This document shows, in pieces, positions 1-5,118 of a stretch of 5,118 nt of DNA. How positions within the stretch are numbered: the first letter of the stretch is position 1; each line of letters opens with the position of its first letter. The position numbers and the translations under genes are program-made. The stretch spans positions 1 through 5,118 of the forward strand of contig JAPKBY010000150.1 in assembly GCA_028823185.1 (NCBI GenBank), written 5' to 3'. Under the pieces are notes generated by a model that saw only the letters and a list, made by a program, of their open reading frames with translations, ran no database searches and was not told the DNA's origin. Source of the DNA: Planctomycetota bacterium (GTDB taxonomy: Bacteria; Planctomycetota; UBA1135; GCA-002686595).

Positions 1-74
1 CAGGACCCGAACAGGGGAACCATCGAGACGGCGAGCGCGGCGAACACGACCTTGAGTGACTTGGGATGCTTCAT
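1..74 (-). CDS. N-terminus of an exported protein, possible lipoprotein (3' part beyond window)
   Basis: Only the first 24 codons and two bases of the next are present, in an open frame from ATG at 74. They encode a clear signal sequence: a basic n-region (MKHPKSLK) and a hydrophobic stretch VVFAALAVSMVPLFGS. The partial next codon is TG-, so it is Cys, Trp or a stop; if Cys, the end reads LFGSC, a passable lipobox (Phe at -3 is less usual, Gly -2, Ser -1 fine). The upstream ribosome site is weak (AGAAG, 2 nt from ATG). The gene starts 38 nt after the stop of the preceding exported protein, on the same strand. The mature part is not visible, so no function can be given. Confidence 0.65.
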   Translation of the reverse strand, partial: MKHPKSLKVVFAALAVSMVPLFGS

Positions 75-112
75 GGCTTCTGGGGGCTTCGAGGGGCGGG
101 ATCAGAGAGACA

Positions 113-712
113 TCAGTTGTCTTTCTGGGAGTCTTCAATCATCTTCTCGAACTCAGCCTCTTGCTCCGGTGTGCTTTCTTCGAAAGAGGCCCGGAGTGCC
201 CAATATTCACGGGCTTGTCCCGACTCAGCGCTAGGATTCGAGCTGAAGGTAATGAGGTCTTCATCCCAGCCCGCAGACGGATCGGTAGACAACCCGACGA
301 GCTCTCGGTCTGTGTATGGATTCTTGAGTCCGTTGCCAAACAAAAAACCGGGTCCACGCATCCAGACCTTGTAGGTATCCTTTTCGGTCTTTTGGATTAG
401 CAGGCGTAGAGCACTTCCAGCATCGCTTTTATTGATGTAGAAAGTGCAATCAGTGTTGATCAGCACACCTTCTTCATCACCCCAGTCGTCCTTCAGATAC
501 CAGTTTAGGGTGACCTCAGCTCTCTCCGACTTGATCTCTTGAGGCAGAGTGAAACTCCAAGCATCTAAATCGAGTACATCAGCTAGTTCATTGACAGAGA
601 CTCCGCGTAGCGGGGTGATAGAGCTAGGTAAGAAGGTCCGCTGAACCTCGCGACCCGCGAGGACGAGGACGAGGACGGTGAGGAGGATGCAGGCAGAGTT
701 GGATTGCTTCAT
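113..712 (-). CDS. Exported or membrane-anchored protein of unknown family
   Basis: A 199-aa protein that I do not recognise. It begins MKQSNSACILLTVLVLVLAG: one basic residue, a hydrophobic core at 8-19, and a possible signal peptidase I site after Ala19 (Val17 at -3); it could also stay as an uncleaved anchor. There is no lipobox cysteine. The remaining ~180 residues are mostly polar, with several strand-like stretches (AEVTLNWYL 65-73, CTFYIN 89-94, ALRLLIQK 101-108, YKVWMRGPG 114-122), suggesting a small beta-rich domain, then an acidic helical tail (EQEAEFEKMIED 183-194). Outside the signal region there is a single Cys (89), so no internal disulfide. The start at ATG 712 has AGGAG four bases upstream; a longer form from 766 would add 18 Ser/Arg/Pro-rich residues and overlap the preceding gene. 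GC is about 52% by hand count, below the transporter genes. The function is unknown. Confidence 0.8.
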   Translation of the reverse strand: MKQSNSACILLTVLVLVLAGREVQRTFLPSSITPLRGVSVNELADVLDLDAWSFTLPQEIKSERAEVTLNWYLKDDWGDEEGVLINTDCTFYINKSDAGSALRLLIQKTEKDTYKVWMRGPGFLFGNGLKNPYTDRELVGLSTDPSAGWDEDLITFSSNPSAESGQAREYWALRASFEESTPEQEAEFEKMIEDSQKDN

Positions 713-716
713 GGGG

Positions 717-722
717 CTCCTA
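717..722 (-). promoter_or_regulatory. Stop codon merged with Shine-Dalgarno (TAGGAG)
   Basis: The TAG stop of the 72-aa gene (722-720) runs directly into AGGAG (721-717), which sits 4 nt before the ATG at 712. The geometry suggests translational coupling and supports 712 as the start of the 199-aa exported protein. Confidence 0.65.
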
Positions 723-938
723 GTTCTCTTCGGGCTTCGTGAGGAACTTGTAGGCGAGGGTGGCAAAGATCACTGTGCAGACGATGTTTATTAGGGGAAG
801 TAACCAACTCCCGCTGTCTGTCGCCTCCCCCAATATCTTCGCGCGATTCATCATCGAGTAGTTCAACCCGCCGGTGAAGGCGCTGAAGATCGTAGCGACA
901 AGGAACAACTTCCCGGCGGTCTTATTCTGGTTCTTCAT
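720..938 (-). CDS. Small two-helix membrane protein, unknown function
   Basis: A 72-aa protein with two predicted membrane helices at about 10-28 and 46-63, a roughly 17-residue polar loop between them, and a charged tail (KFLTKPEEN). The start is placed at ATG 938, not an earlier in-frame start at 1037, because the earlier 33 residues are low-complexity (Arg/Ser/Ala/Pro), would overlap the zinc-knuckle gene, and a good GAGGA Shine-Dalgarno lies 7 nt before 938. The residues align without gaps to the start of the preceding zinc-knuckle protein (A8-G9-K10 with A8-G9-R10, V14, A20, G24), and the second helix aligns after a 13-residue shift, so the two may be paralogues. The TAG stop forms part of the next gene's ribosome binding site. 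I do not recognise a family. Confidence 0.8.
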   Translation of the reverse strand: MKNQNKTAGKLFLVATIFSAFTGGLNYSMMNRAKILGEATDSGSWLLPLINIVCTVIFATLAYKFLTKPEEN

Positions 939-945
939 GACGCGG

Positions 946-950
946 TCCTC
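946..950 (-). promoter_or_regulatory. Shine-Dalgarno GAGGA deciding the start of the 72-aa gene
   Basis: GAGGA on the minus strand with 7 nt (CCGCGTC) to the ATG at 938. It lies in the 16-nt gap after the zinc-knuckle gene stop and is the reason for choosing 938 over an upstream in-frame start at 1037. Confidence 0.7.
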
Positions 951-954
951 AGGG

Positions 955-1254
955 TTACTGCTTCGTGCCGCACTGGCCGCAGAAGGGTGTGTCGGGCTGG
1001 ACCTCGGTCCCGCAGCTCGAGCAGAAGCCCTCCTCATTGGCAGGCGCTTCGAGGTCTGTACCGCAAGACGAGCAGAACTTGGCGGAGGACTCCCGCGCTG
1101 CCTTCAGCGACATCTGGGCAAACCAAATCCCGAGGATTGGCGTGGAGATCGCGAGCACCCAGTTCTCACTCAAGAGGTGTACCCCAGAGGAATAGGCGAG
1201 GATGAAGACCAAGACCATGTGGAAGCGGCCCGCGTTATTTTTCTTTTCAGCCAT
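955..1254 (-). CDS. Small two-helix membrane protein with three CxxCG zinc knuckles
   Basis: A 99-aa protein of no family I can name beyond 'zinc-ribbon domain-containing'. A short polar, basic N-terminus (MAEKKNNAGR) is followed by two predicted membrane helices at about 12-28 and 32-48 with a very short connecting turn, then KAAR at 51-54 as a likely cytoplasmic anchor. The C-terminal half has three near-repeats: FCSSCGT (Cys61/64), FCSSCGT (Cys78/81) and FCGQCGT (Cys92/95). Pairs of such knuckles bind one structural zinc, so three leaves one unpaired within a monomer. By the positive-inside rule the zinc part is probably cytoplasmic. The ATG at 1254 is supported by AGGAG four bases upstream. 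The TAA stop is 16 nt before the next start, indicating co-translation. The role is unknown; its place after the importer does not establish that it acts with it. Confidence 0.85.
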   Translation of the reverse strand: MAEKKNNAGRFHMVLVFILAYSSGVHLLSENWVLAISTPILGIWFAQMSLKAARESSAKFCSSCGTDLEAPANEEGFCSSCGTEVQPDTPFCGQCGTKQ

Positions 1255-1258
1255 GAGA

Positions 1259-1263
1259 CTCCT
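1259..1263 (-). promoter_or_regulatory. Shine-Dalgarno AGGAG of the zinc-knuckle gene
   Basis: AGGAG read on the minus strand, followed by TCTC and then the ATG at 1254. The spacing is short (4 nt) but the match is strong, and it fixes this start in the 51-bp gap after the OppF-type ATPase gene. Confidence 0.6.
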
Positions 1264-1305
1264 GGAAGCAGAGATTGACGAGAGGAAGAGCTGACGAAGA
1301 GAGCC

Positions 1306-2325
1306 CTAGAGCTCGCTCGTGTGGGGACAGCCTACGCCGCGTCCCTCACCCAATTCCAGCCATTCAGGCGCTTCCTCGGCGCAGGAGTCCTTCGCGATGG
1401 GGCAGCGGGTGCGGAAGCCGCAGCCTGAGGGCTTGGCGAGGGGCGAGGGGATGTCTCCCTCTAGACGGATGCGGCCGCTCGTGTCGTGGCGCGGGTCCGG
1501 CTGGGGGACGGAGGAGAGCAGCGCGCGGGTGTAAGGGTGCTTGGGGTCGTTGTAGACCTGGTCGGCAGAGCCGATCTCGACGATGTCGCCGAGGTACATC
1601 ACCGCGATGCGATCAGCGATGTGGTAGACGATCGCGAGGTCGTGAGCGACGAAGAGATAGGTGAGGCCGAACTCCTCTCTCAGCTCGGCCATGAGGTTGA
1701 TGACCTGTGCTTGTACAGAGACATCGAGCGCGCTGACGGGTTCGTCCGCGATGATGAGCGTGGGGTTCGTCGAGAGAGCGCGCGCGATGCCGATGCGCTG
1801 ACGCTGTCCGCCTGAGAACTCGTGCGGATATCGCTCGGCGTACTCGGGCTGCAGGCCGACGCGGTCGAGGAGGTAGGCGACGCGCTCCTTGCGCTCAGCA
1901 CTCGAGAGGTCGAGGTGCAATTCCATGGGGCGCTCGATGAGCTGCTGGACCGTCATGCGCGGGTTCAACGAGCTGAAGGGGTCCTGGAAGATCATCTGGA
2001 CCTTGGCGCGCCAAGGGAGCATCTCGGAACGCTTGAGGTCGTTGAGTTGAGCTGTCTGACCCTCGTGGTTGATGGTGGCTTCGCCTCCGAGAACCACATC
2101 AGGGCTCATCGCGCGGAGAATATTTGAGATCGCGCGGCCGACCGTCGTCTTGCCAGAGCCCGACTCGCCCACGAGGCCGAGGACCTCTCCGGGCGCGAGA
2201 TCGAAGGAGACCCCGTCTACTGCTTTCACGGTGCCGACCTGCTTGCGCAAGACGCCGCCATAGATGGGGAAGTGGACCTTGAGGTCGCGCACGCTGAGGA
2301 GCGGCTGCTGGTTTGCGGCGCTCAT
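1306..2325 (-). CDS. Oligopeptide ABC transporter ATPase, OppF/DppF type
   Basis: Partner ATPase of the importer, 339 aa, typical OppF/DppF length. The N-terminus has the HFPIYGGVLRKQ stretch (18-29) often seen in OppF-type subunits before the A-loop region. Then Walker A GESGSGKT (53-60), Q-loop FQDP (Gln114), the SSLNPRMTV segment typical of OppF (118-126), signature FSGGQRQR (170-177), Walker B LIIADEP with Glu195 (190-196), SALD (198-201) and switch His228 in AHD. The C-terminus carries Cys302, 308, 315 and 333 in the same spacing as the preceding ATPase. Start ATG at 2325 overlaps the upstream stop by four bases, and a GGAG Shine-Dalgarno sits 8 nt before it. Both sets of catalytic residues are intact, so two active sites are expected in the heterodimer. 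This is the last recognisable transporter gene; 51 bp separate it from the following small gene. Confidence 0.95.
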   Translation of the reverse strand: MSAANQQPLLSVRDLKVHFPIYGGVLRKQVGTVKAVDGVSFDLAPGEVLGLVGESGSGKTTVGRAISNILRAMSPDVVLGGEATINHEGQTAQLNDLKRSEMLPWRAKVQMIFQDPFSSLNPRMTVQQLIERPMELHLDLSSAERKERVAYLLDRVGLQPEYAERYPHEFSGGQRQRIGIARALSTNPTLIIADEPVSALDVSVQAQVINLMAELREEFGLTYLFVAHDLAIVYHIADRIAVMYLGDIVEIGSADQVYNDPKHPYTRALLSSVPQPDPRHDTSGRIRLEGDIPSPLAKPSGCGFRTRCPIAKDSCAEEAPEWLELGEGRGVGCPHTSEL

Positions 2326-3329
2326 GCCTGGGTCTCCGGTGTCTGGACATCAGCGCTCTCTACCAAGTGACAGCGCACCTCGTGTCCGGGAGCCAAGGTG
2401 CGCAGCGGGGGCTCTTCGCTCGCGCAGCGGTCCTCCGCTAAGGCGCAGCGCGATCGGAAGCGGCAGCCGGAGGGGAAGTTGAAGATGCTCGGGACGTTCC
2501 CTTCGACGAGCGGCAGCGGCTTGCCCTTGCTCGCCTGAGTCGGGATCGAACCGAGGAGACCTTGGGTGTAAGGGTGGAGCGGATTGTCGAAGAGGTCTGT
2601 GACCTTCGCGACCTCCTGGACCCTGCCGCCGTACATCACGACCACTCGGTCGCAGGTCTCCGCGATCACGGCTAGGTCGTGCGTGATGAGCAAGACTGAG
2701 GAGCCCTCGCGTTTGCGCTGCAGGTCCTTCATCAGGTCGAGGATCTGAGCTTGGATCGTGACGTCGAGCGCGGTCGTCGGCTCGTCGGCGATGAGCAGCG
2801 CCGGCTTGCAGATGAGCGCCATCGCGATCATCACGCGCTGACGCATCCCGCCAGAGAATTGGTGCGGGTAGTCGTTGAGTCGCTTGGCGGGGTCCGGGAT
2901 CCCGACCTGTTCGAGGACCTCGACCGCGCGCACTTGACCTTCTTTCTTCGTGATGTCCTCGTGGAAGCGCAGCGCCTCTTGGACTTGCATCCCGATCGTG
3001 AAGACGGGGTTGAGCGATGTCATCGGCTCTTGGAAGATCATCGCGATGTCTTTGCCGCGCACGGCGCGCATCTCTTCATAGGAGAGGGCGAGGAGGTCGC
3101 GGCCCTCGTACTCGATCGTCCCAGTGTCGATGTGTCCCGGAGGGTCAGGGATCAGGCGCATGATGCTGAGCGCTGTTACGGACTTGCCCGATCCAGATTC
3201 GCCGACGACTCCGAGGAACTCGTTACGGTTCACATCAAAGGAGACCTCTGAGATAGCCGTGGCCTGCCGGCCTTCGACGTCGAAGGAGGTTTGCAGATCG
3301 CGGATCTTGAGGAGGGGTTCGGAAGACAC
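2322..3329 (-). CDS. Oligopeptide ABC transporter ATPase, OppD/DppD type
   Basis: One of two separate ATPases that power the importer from the cytoplasmic face; 335 aa, the usual OppD/DppD length. In order: Walker A GESGSGKS (43-50), Q-loop IFQEP (Gln100), ABC signature FSGGMRQR (158-165), Walker B LLIADEP with catalytic Glu183 (178-184), D-loop SALD-equivalent TALD (186-189) and switch His217 in ITHD. The C-terminal extension of the oligopeptide subfamily carries Cys289, 295, 302 and 320 (C-x5-C-x6-C-x17-C), the position at which DppD-type proteins bind an iron-sulfur cluster. The start is GTG at 3329, giving MSSEPLLKIRDL, which fits the family's N-terminus; a weak AGGT lies 6 nt before it. 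The stop overlaps the next start as ATGA. I give no symbol because oppD, dppD and a split yejF half cannot be told apart here. All catalytic residues are present. Confidence 0.95.
   Translation of the reverse strand: MSSEPLLKIRDLQTSFDVEGRQATAISEVSFDVNRNEFLGVVGESGSGKSVTALSIMRLIPDPPGHIDTGTIEYEGRDLLALSYEEMRAVRGKDIAMIFQEPMTSLNPVFTIGMQVQEALRFHEDITKKEGQVRAVEVLEQVGIPDPAKRLNDYPHQFSGGMRQRVMIAMALICKPALLIADEPTTALDVTIQAQILDLMKDLQRKREGSSVLLITHDLAVIAETCDRVVVMYGGRVQEVAKVTDLFDNPLHPYTQGLLGSIPTQASKGKPLPLVEGNVPSIFNFPSGCRFRSRCALAEDRCASEEPPLRTLAPGHEVRCHLVESADVQTPETQA
2334..2337 (-). promoter_or_regulatory. Shine-Dalgarno GGAG of the OppF-type gene
   Basis: GGAG on the minus strand lies inside the end of the OppD-type gene, 8 nt before the ATG at 2325, supporting the start that overlaps the preceding stop as ATGA. 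Confidence 0.6.
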
Positions 3330-3337
3330 AGTGAGAC

Positions 3338-4426
3338 CTAGCGTAGACGGCTGAAGACCTTCGGATCGAAGGCCTCACGGACAGCCTCGCCGATGAAGAC
3401 GACGAGGAGGAGGGTGATGAAGAGCGCTGAGAGCGGGAAGAAGACGAGGTGCCAGGCGGTGATGTTCTCAAGGCCTTGGTTCACGAGCTCGCCCCAGCTG
3501 GGTGTCGGCGCGGGGAGGCCGAAGCCGAGATAGTCGAGGCTCACGAGCGAGGAGATCGTGACGACGACAGCGAAGGGCGCGAAGCTGATGACGGGTGTGA
3601 GCCCGTTCGGGAGGATGTGGCGGAACATGATCGAGCGGTGGCTCTCGCCTTGCGCGATCGCGGCGGCCACATAGTCCTTCGACTTCTCTCGATAGAACTC
3701 GCCGCGCATGTAGAAGCTGATGCCGACCCAGCGGAAGAGCGCGAGCAACAAGATGAGGAGCCACATGCCGGGCTTCACGATCGAGCTGATGATGATGATC
3801 GTGTAGAGGAATGGCAGCCCAGACCAGATCTCGACTAAGCGCTGGCCCCAGAAGTCGACCCTGCCTGAGAAGTAGCCGAAGCAGGCGCCAACCGTCATGC
3901 CGATGATGTAGCTGATGATGATCACCCCGAGGGCGAAGGTGATCGATGTGCGGAAGCCGTAGATGAGGCGCGCGAAGACATCCCTCCCGCGGTCGTCGGT
4001 GCCGAGGATGTGATAGGCGTTCGGCGCGTGAGGAGGCTGACCCTTCAGGTTGGACTCGTGGAGGAGGTTCTCCAGCGGGTTGTAGGGATAGGGTGGGAGG
4101 AGCACGAAGTCGTCTTCACTCTCGAAGTAGTACTGCTCTTGGAGGTCACGCCAAGAGACCTCGCCGACCTGGTCTTGTCCGAAGTCACGGGCTTGGTGAT
4201 ATCCACCAAAGACCGGGAAGTGCCACTCGCCTTGGTAGCGGACGCAGAGCGCGTCGCTGCTTACGAGGAAGGGCAGCAGGAATGAGGCGAGGTACAAGAA
4301 GACCAAGATCTGGAAGCTGTACCAGCCCCGCTTGAGGGTCTTGAACTTCTTCCAGCGCCGTTGGAGGACTGAGAGCGGCGCCTCTGCCGGGGCGTCAGAT
4401 GCCTCGTTGTTTTGGATGTCGCTCAT
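3338..4426 (-). CDS. yejE: YejE-like peptide ABC transporter permease
   Basis: Second inner-membrane permease, full length at 362 aa (YejE and OppC relatives are about 300-345 aa). A cytoplasmic N-terminus rich in Lys/Arg (residues 22-33) precedes a first helix at about 38-56. A periplasmic insert follows at about 57-140, containing VRYQGEWHFPVF, close to the VRYDGSWYFPLL I recall in E. coli YejE. Next come the permease signature LGTDDRGRDVFARLIYG (141-157), about five more helices (roughly 160-185, 200-217, 221-240, 275-297, 328-347), WGQRLVEIWSG (193-202), and the EAA coupling loop at about 250-274 ending RHILPN. The C-terminus FIGEAVREAFDP (344-355) is also Yej-like. The start is ATG at 4426; no Shine-Dalgarno is visible before it, so translation probably depends on termination of the upstream permease. 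The TAG stop lies 8 nt before the first ATPase gene. Confidence 0.95.
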   Translation of the reverse strand: MSDIQNNEASDAPAEAPLSVLQRRWKKFKTLKRGWYSFQILVFLYLASFLLPFLVSSDALCVRYQGEWHFPVFGGYHQARDFGQDQVGEVSWRDLQEQYYFESEDDFVLLPPYPYNPLENLLHESNLKGQPPHAPNAYHILGTDDRGRDVFARLIYGFRTSITFALGVIIISYIIGMTVGACFGYFSGRVDFWGQRLVEIWSGLPFLYTIIIISSIVKPGMWLLILLLALFRWVGISFYMRGEFYREKSKDYVAAAIAQGESHRSIMFRHILPNGLTPVISFAPFAVVVTISSLVSLDYLGFGLPAPTPSWGELVNQGLENITAWHLVFFPLSALFITLLLVVFIGEAVREAFDPKVFSRLR

Positions 4427-4428
4427 CA
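4424..4428 (-). other. TGATG stop/start junction between the two permease genes
   Basis: The stop TGA (4428-4426) of the YejB-like gene shares its last base with the ATG (4426-4424) of the YejE-like gene. The preceding bases on the minus strand (ATCCGCTTCAAC) contain no Shine-Dalgarno match. This is the arrangement expected where terminating ribosomes restart on the next gene, which would keep the two pore subunits at equal levels. Confidence 0.75.
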
Positions 4429-5118
4429 GTTGAAGCGGATCCTTGGATCGACGAGGACGTAGAGGACATCAGAGAGGATGTTTCCGATCAGCATCAAGAA
4501 GACGTTGATGACGAGCACGCCCATCACGACGGCGTAGTCGCGCTCGATGATCGAGGTGTAGCCGAGGTAGCCGATGCCGTCGATGTTGAAGACCTTCTCG
4601 ACGAGGTAGCTGCCAGCCATGACGAGGCTGAGCGCGTGGCCGAGCCCGGTACAGATCGGGATGAGCGAGTTCCGCAGGGCGTGGACGAGGACGACCCGGC
4701 GCTCACCGAGACCCTTCGCATAGGCAGTCCTCACATAGTCCTGTCCGAGGTTCTCCATGAGGGAGTTCTTCATCAGGATGGTGAGCGTCGCGAAGCTGCC
4801 GATCGTGTAAGCGAAGACCGGGAGGATCATGTGGTGGAGCTGGTCTGTGATCTTCCCCCAGGTCGTGAGATCGTCCCAGTTGTCGCCGCGGAAGCCGCCG
4901 AGTGGGACGACGTCGAAGAAGCTGCCGCCACCCAAGAGGACGAGGAGCAGTCCACCGAGGGCCCAGCCTGGCACTGAATAGGCCATGAAGATGAGCACGC
5001 TCGAAGAGAAGTCGAAGGCGCCGCCGTGCCGGGTCGCCTTGTAGATTCCTAATGGGATACAGATGAAGTACGCGAGGAGGAAGCCCGTCAGGCCGAGGAA
5101 GATGCTGACTGGGAAGCG
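4426..5118 (-). CDS. yejB: YejB-like peptide ABC transporter permease (5' end missing)
   Basis: Inner-membrane permease subunit of a peptide importer; it would pair with the next gene's product to form the pore. The reading frame stays open to the right edge, giving the last 230 residues; E. coli YejB is about 364 aa, so roughly the first third is missing. The in-frame GTG at 4998 is internal, because the 40 codons before it (starting RFPVSIFLGL) match the family. Recognisable are several hydrophobic helices, the GGSFFDVVPLGGF loop followed by WGKITDQLHHMILPV, the cytoplasmic EAA-type coupling loop around fragment residues 127-150 (DYVRTAYAKG then HALRNSLIPI), and the C-terminal DPRIRFN. As I remember E. 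coli YejB, the FDxxPL loop, the KITD..WHITLPV stretch and the terminal LVDPRI.F are shared, which favours YejB over generic OppB/DppB. Its stop codon shares one base with the next start (TGATG). The family is very likely; the substrate is unknown. Confidence 0.93.
   Translation of the reverse strand, partial: RFPVSIFLGLTGFLLAYFICIPLGIYKATRHGGAFDFSSSVLIFMAYSVPGWALGGLLLVLLGGGSFFDVVPLGGFRGDNWDDLTTWGKITDQLHHMILPVFAYTIGSFATLTILMKNSLMENLGQDYVRTAYAKGLGERRVVLVHALRNSLIPICTGLGHALSLVMAGSYLVEKVFNIDGIGYLGYTSIIERDYAVVMGVLVINVFLMLIGNILSDVLYVLVDPRIRFN

Noticed and set aside
655..684. Purine-rich GAGGAC-type repeat
   Set aside because: It is the coding sequence of the Leu/Val-rich signal helix (alternating CTC and GTC codons on the minus strand), so codon repetition explains it.
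713..766. N-terminal extension of the 199-aa exported protein to a start at 766
   Set aside because: It adds 18 Ser/Arg/Pro-rich residues in front of a normal signal sequence and overlaps the preceding gene; AGGAG precedes the ATG at 712.
939..1037. N-terminal extension of the 72-aa protein to an upstream in-frame start at 1037
   Set aside because: The extra 33 residues are Arg/Ala/Ser/Pro-rich out-of-frame translation of the zinc-knuckle gene, and a strong GAGGA site precedes the ATG at 938.
874..1278. A 134-codon plus-strand open frame opposite the two small membrane-protein genes
   Set aside because: The minus-strand frames have Shine-Dalgarno sites, membrane helices and repeated CxxCG motifs; the plus frame has none and spans two real genes plus their gap.
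1300..1317. GAGC...GCTC inverted repeat at the end of the OppF-type gene as a terminator
   Set aside because: The stem is only about four base pairs and no T-run follows on the minus strand.
2751..3251. A 166-codon plus-strand open frame opposite the OppD-type gene
   Set aside because: It lies fully inside a gene with all ABC motifs and its translation is an Arg/Asp/Glu/Leu-rich mirror with no recognisable features.
4399..4977. A 192-codon plus-strand open frame opposite the YejB-like gene
   Set aside because: Its product is an extremely Asp/Glu/Val-rich chain, which is what the antisense of a hydrophobic membrane protein gives in GC-biased codons. The minus strand has unmistakable permease motifs and the plus frame has no domain or good ribosome site.

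Overview
The window is bacterial. Every gene I can support lies on the minus strand, so transcription runs from right (5118) to left (1). It holds eight genes, of which the first and last are cut by the window edges. Exported proteins and Yej-type permeases suggest a Gram-negative envelope. The phylum cannot be fixed from this sequence; codon use is that of a moderately high-GC organism (a hand count gives about 64% GC in 3361-3660).

Right part (5118-1306): a peptide-type ABC importer in the order permease, permease, ATPase, ATPase. The two permeases look specifically like YejB and YejE of the YejABEF peptide/microcin C importer. The ATPases are two separate Opp/Dpp-type proteins, not one fused YejF. 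Junctions are very tight: a TGATG stop/start fusion, an 8-nt gap and an ATGA overlap, so this is clearly one operon. The periplasmic binding protein, if the operon has one, must lie upstream beyond the right edge or elsewhere. Together the products would form an inner-membrane heterodimeric pore driven by two ATPases.

Left part (1254-1): four small same-strand genes separated by 7-38 nt. They encode a two-helix membrane protein with three CxxCG zinc knuckles, a 72-aa two-helix membrane protein, a 199-aa exported or membrane-anchored protein of unknown family, and the N-terminus of another exported protein, possibly a lipoprotein. I see no convincing terminator or promoter in the 51 bp between the ATPase and this cluster, so it may be read through from the transporter operon, but nothing shows a functional link. 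Its GC content is lower (about 52-53% by hand count in 121-900), which sets it apart from the transporter.

The most notable points are the hybrid Yej-permease/Opp-ATPase make-up, a possible paralogous relationship between the two adjacent small membrane proteins, and the odd number of zinc knuckles in one of them. No RNA genes, mobile elements, CRISPR arrays or long non-coding stretches were seen.
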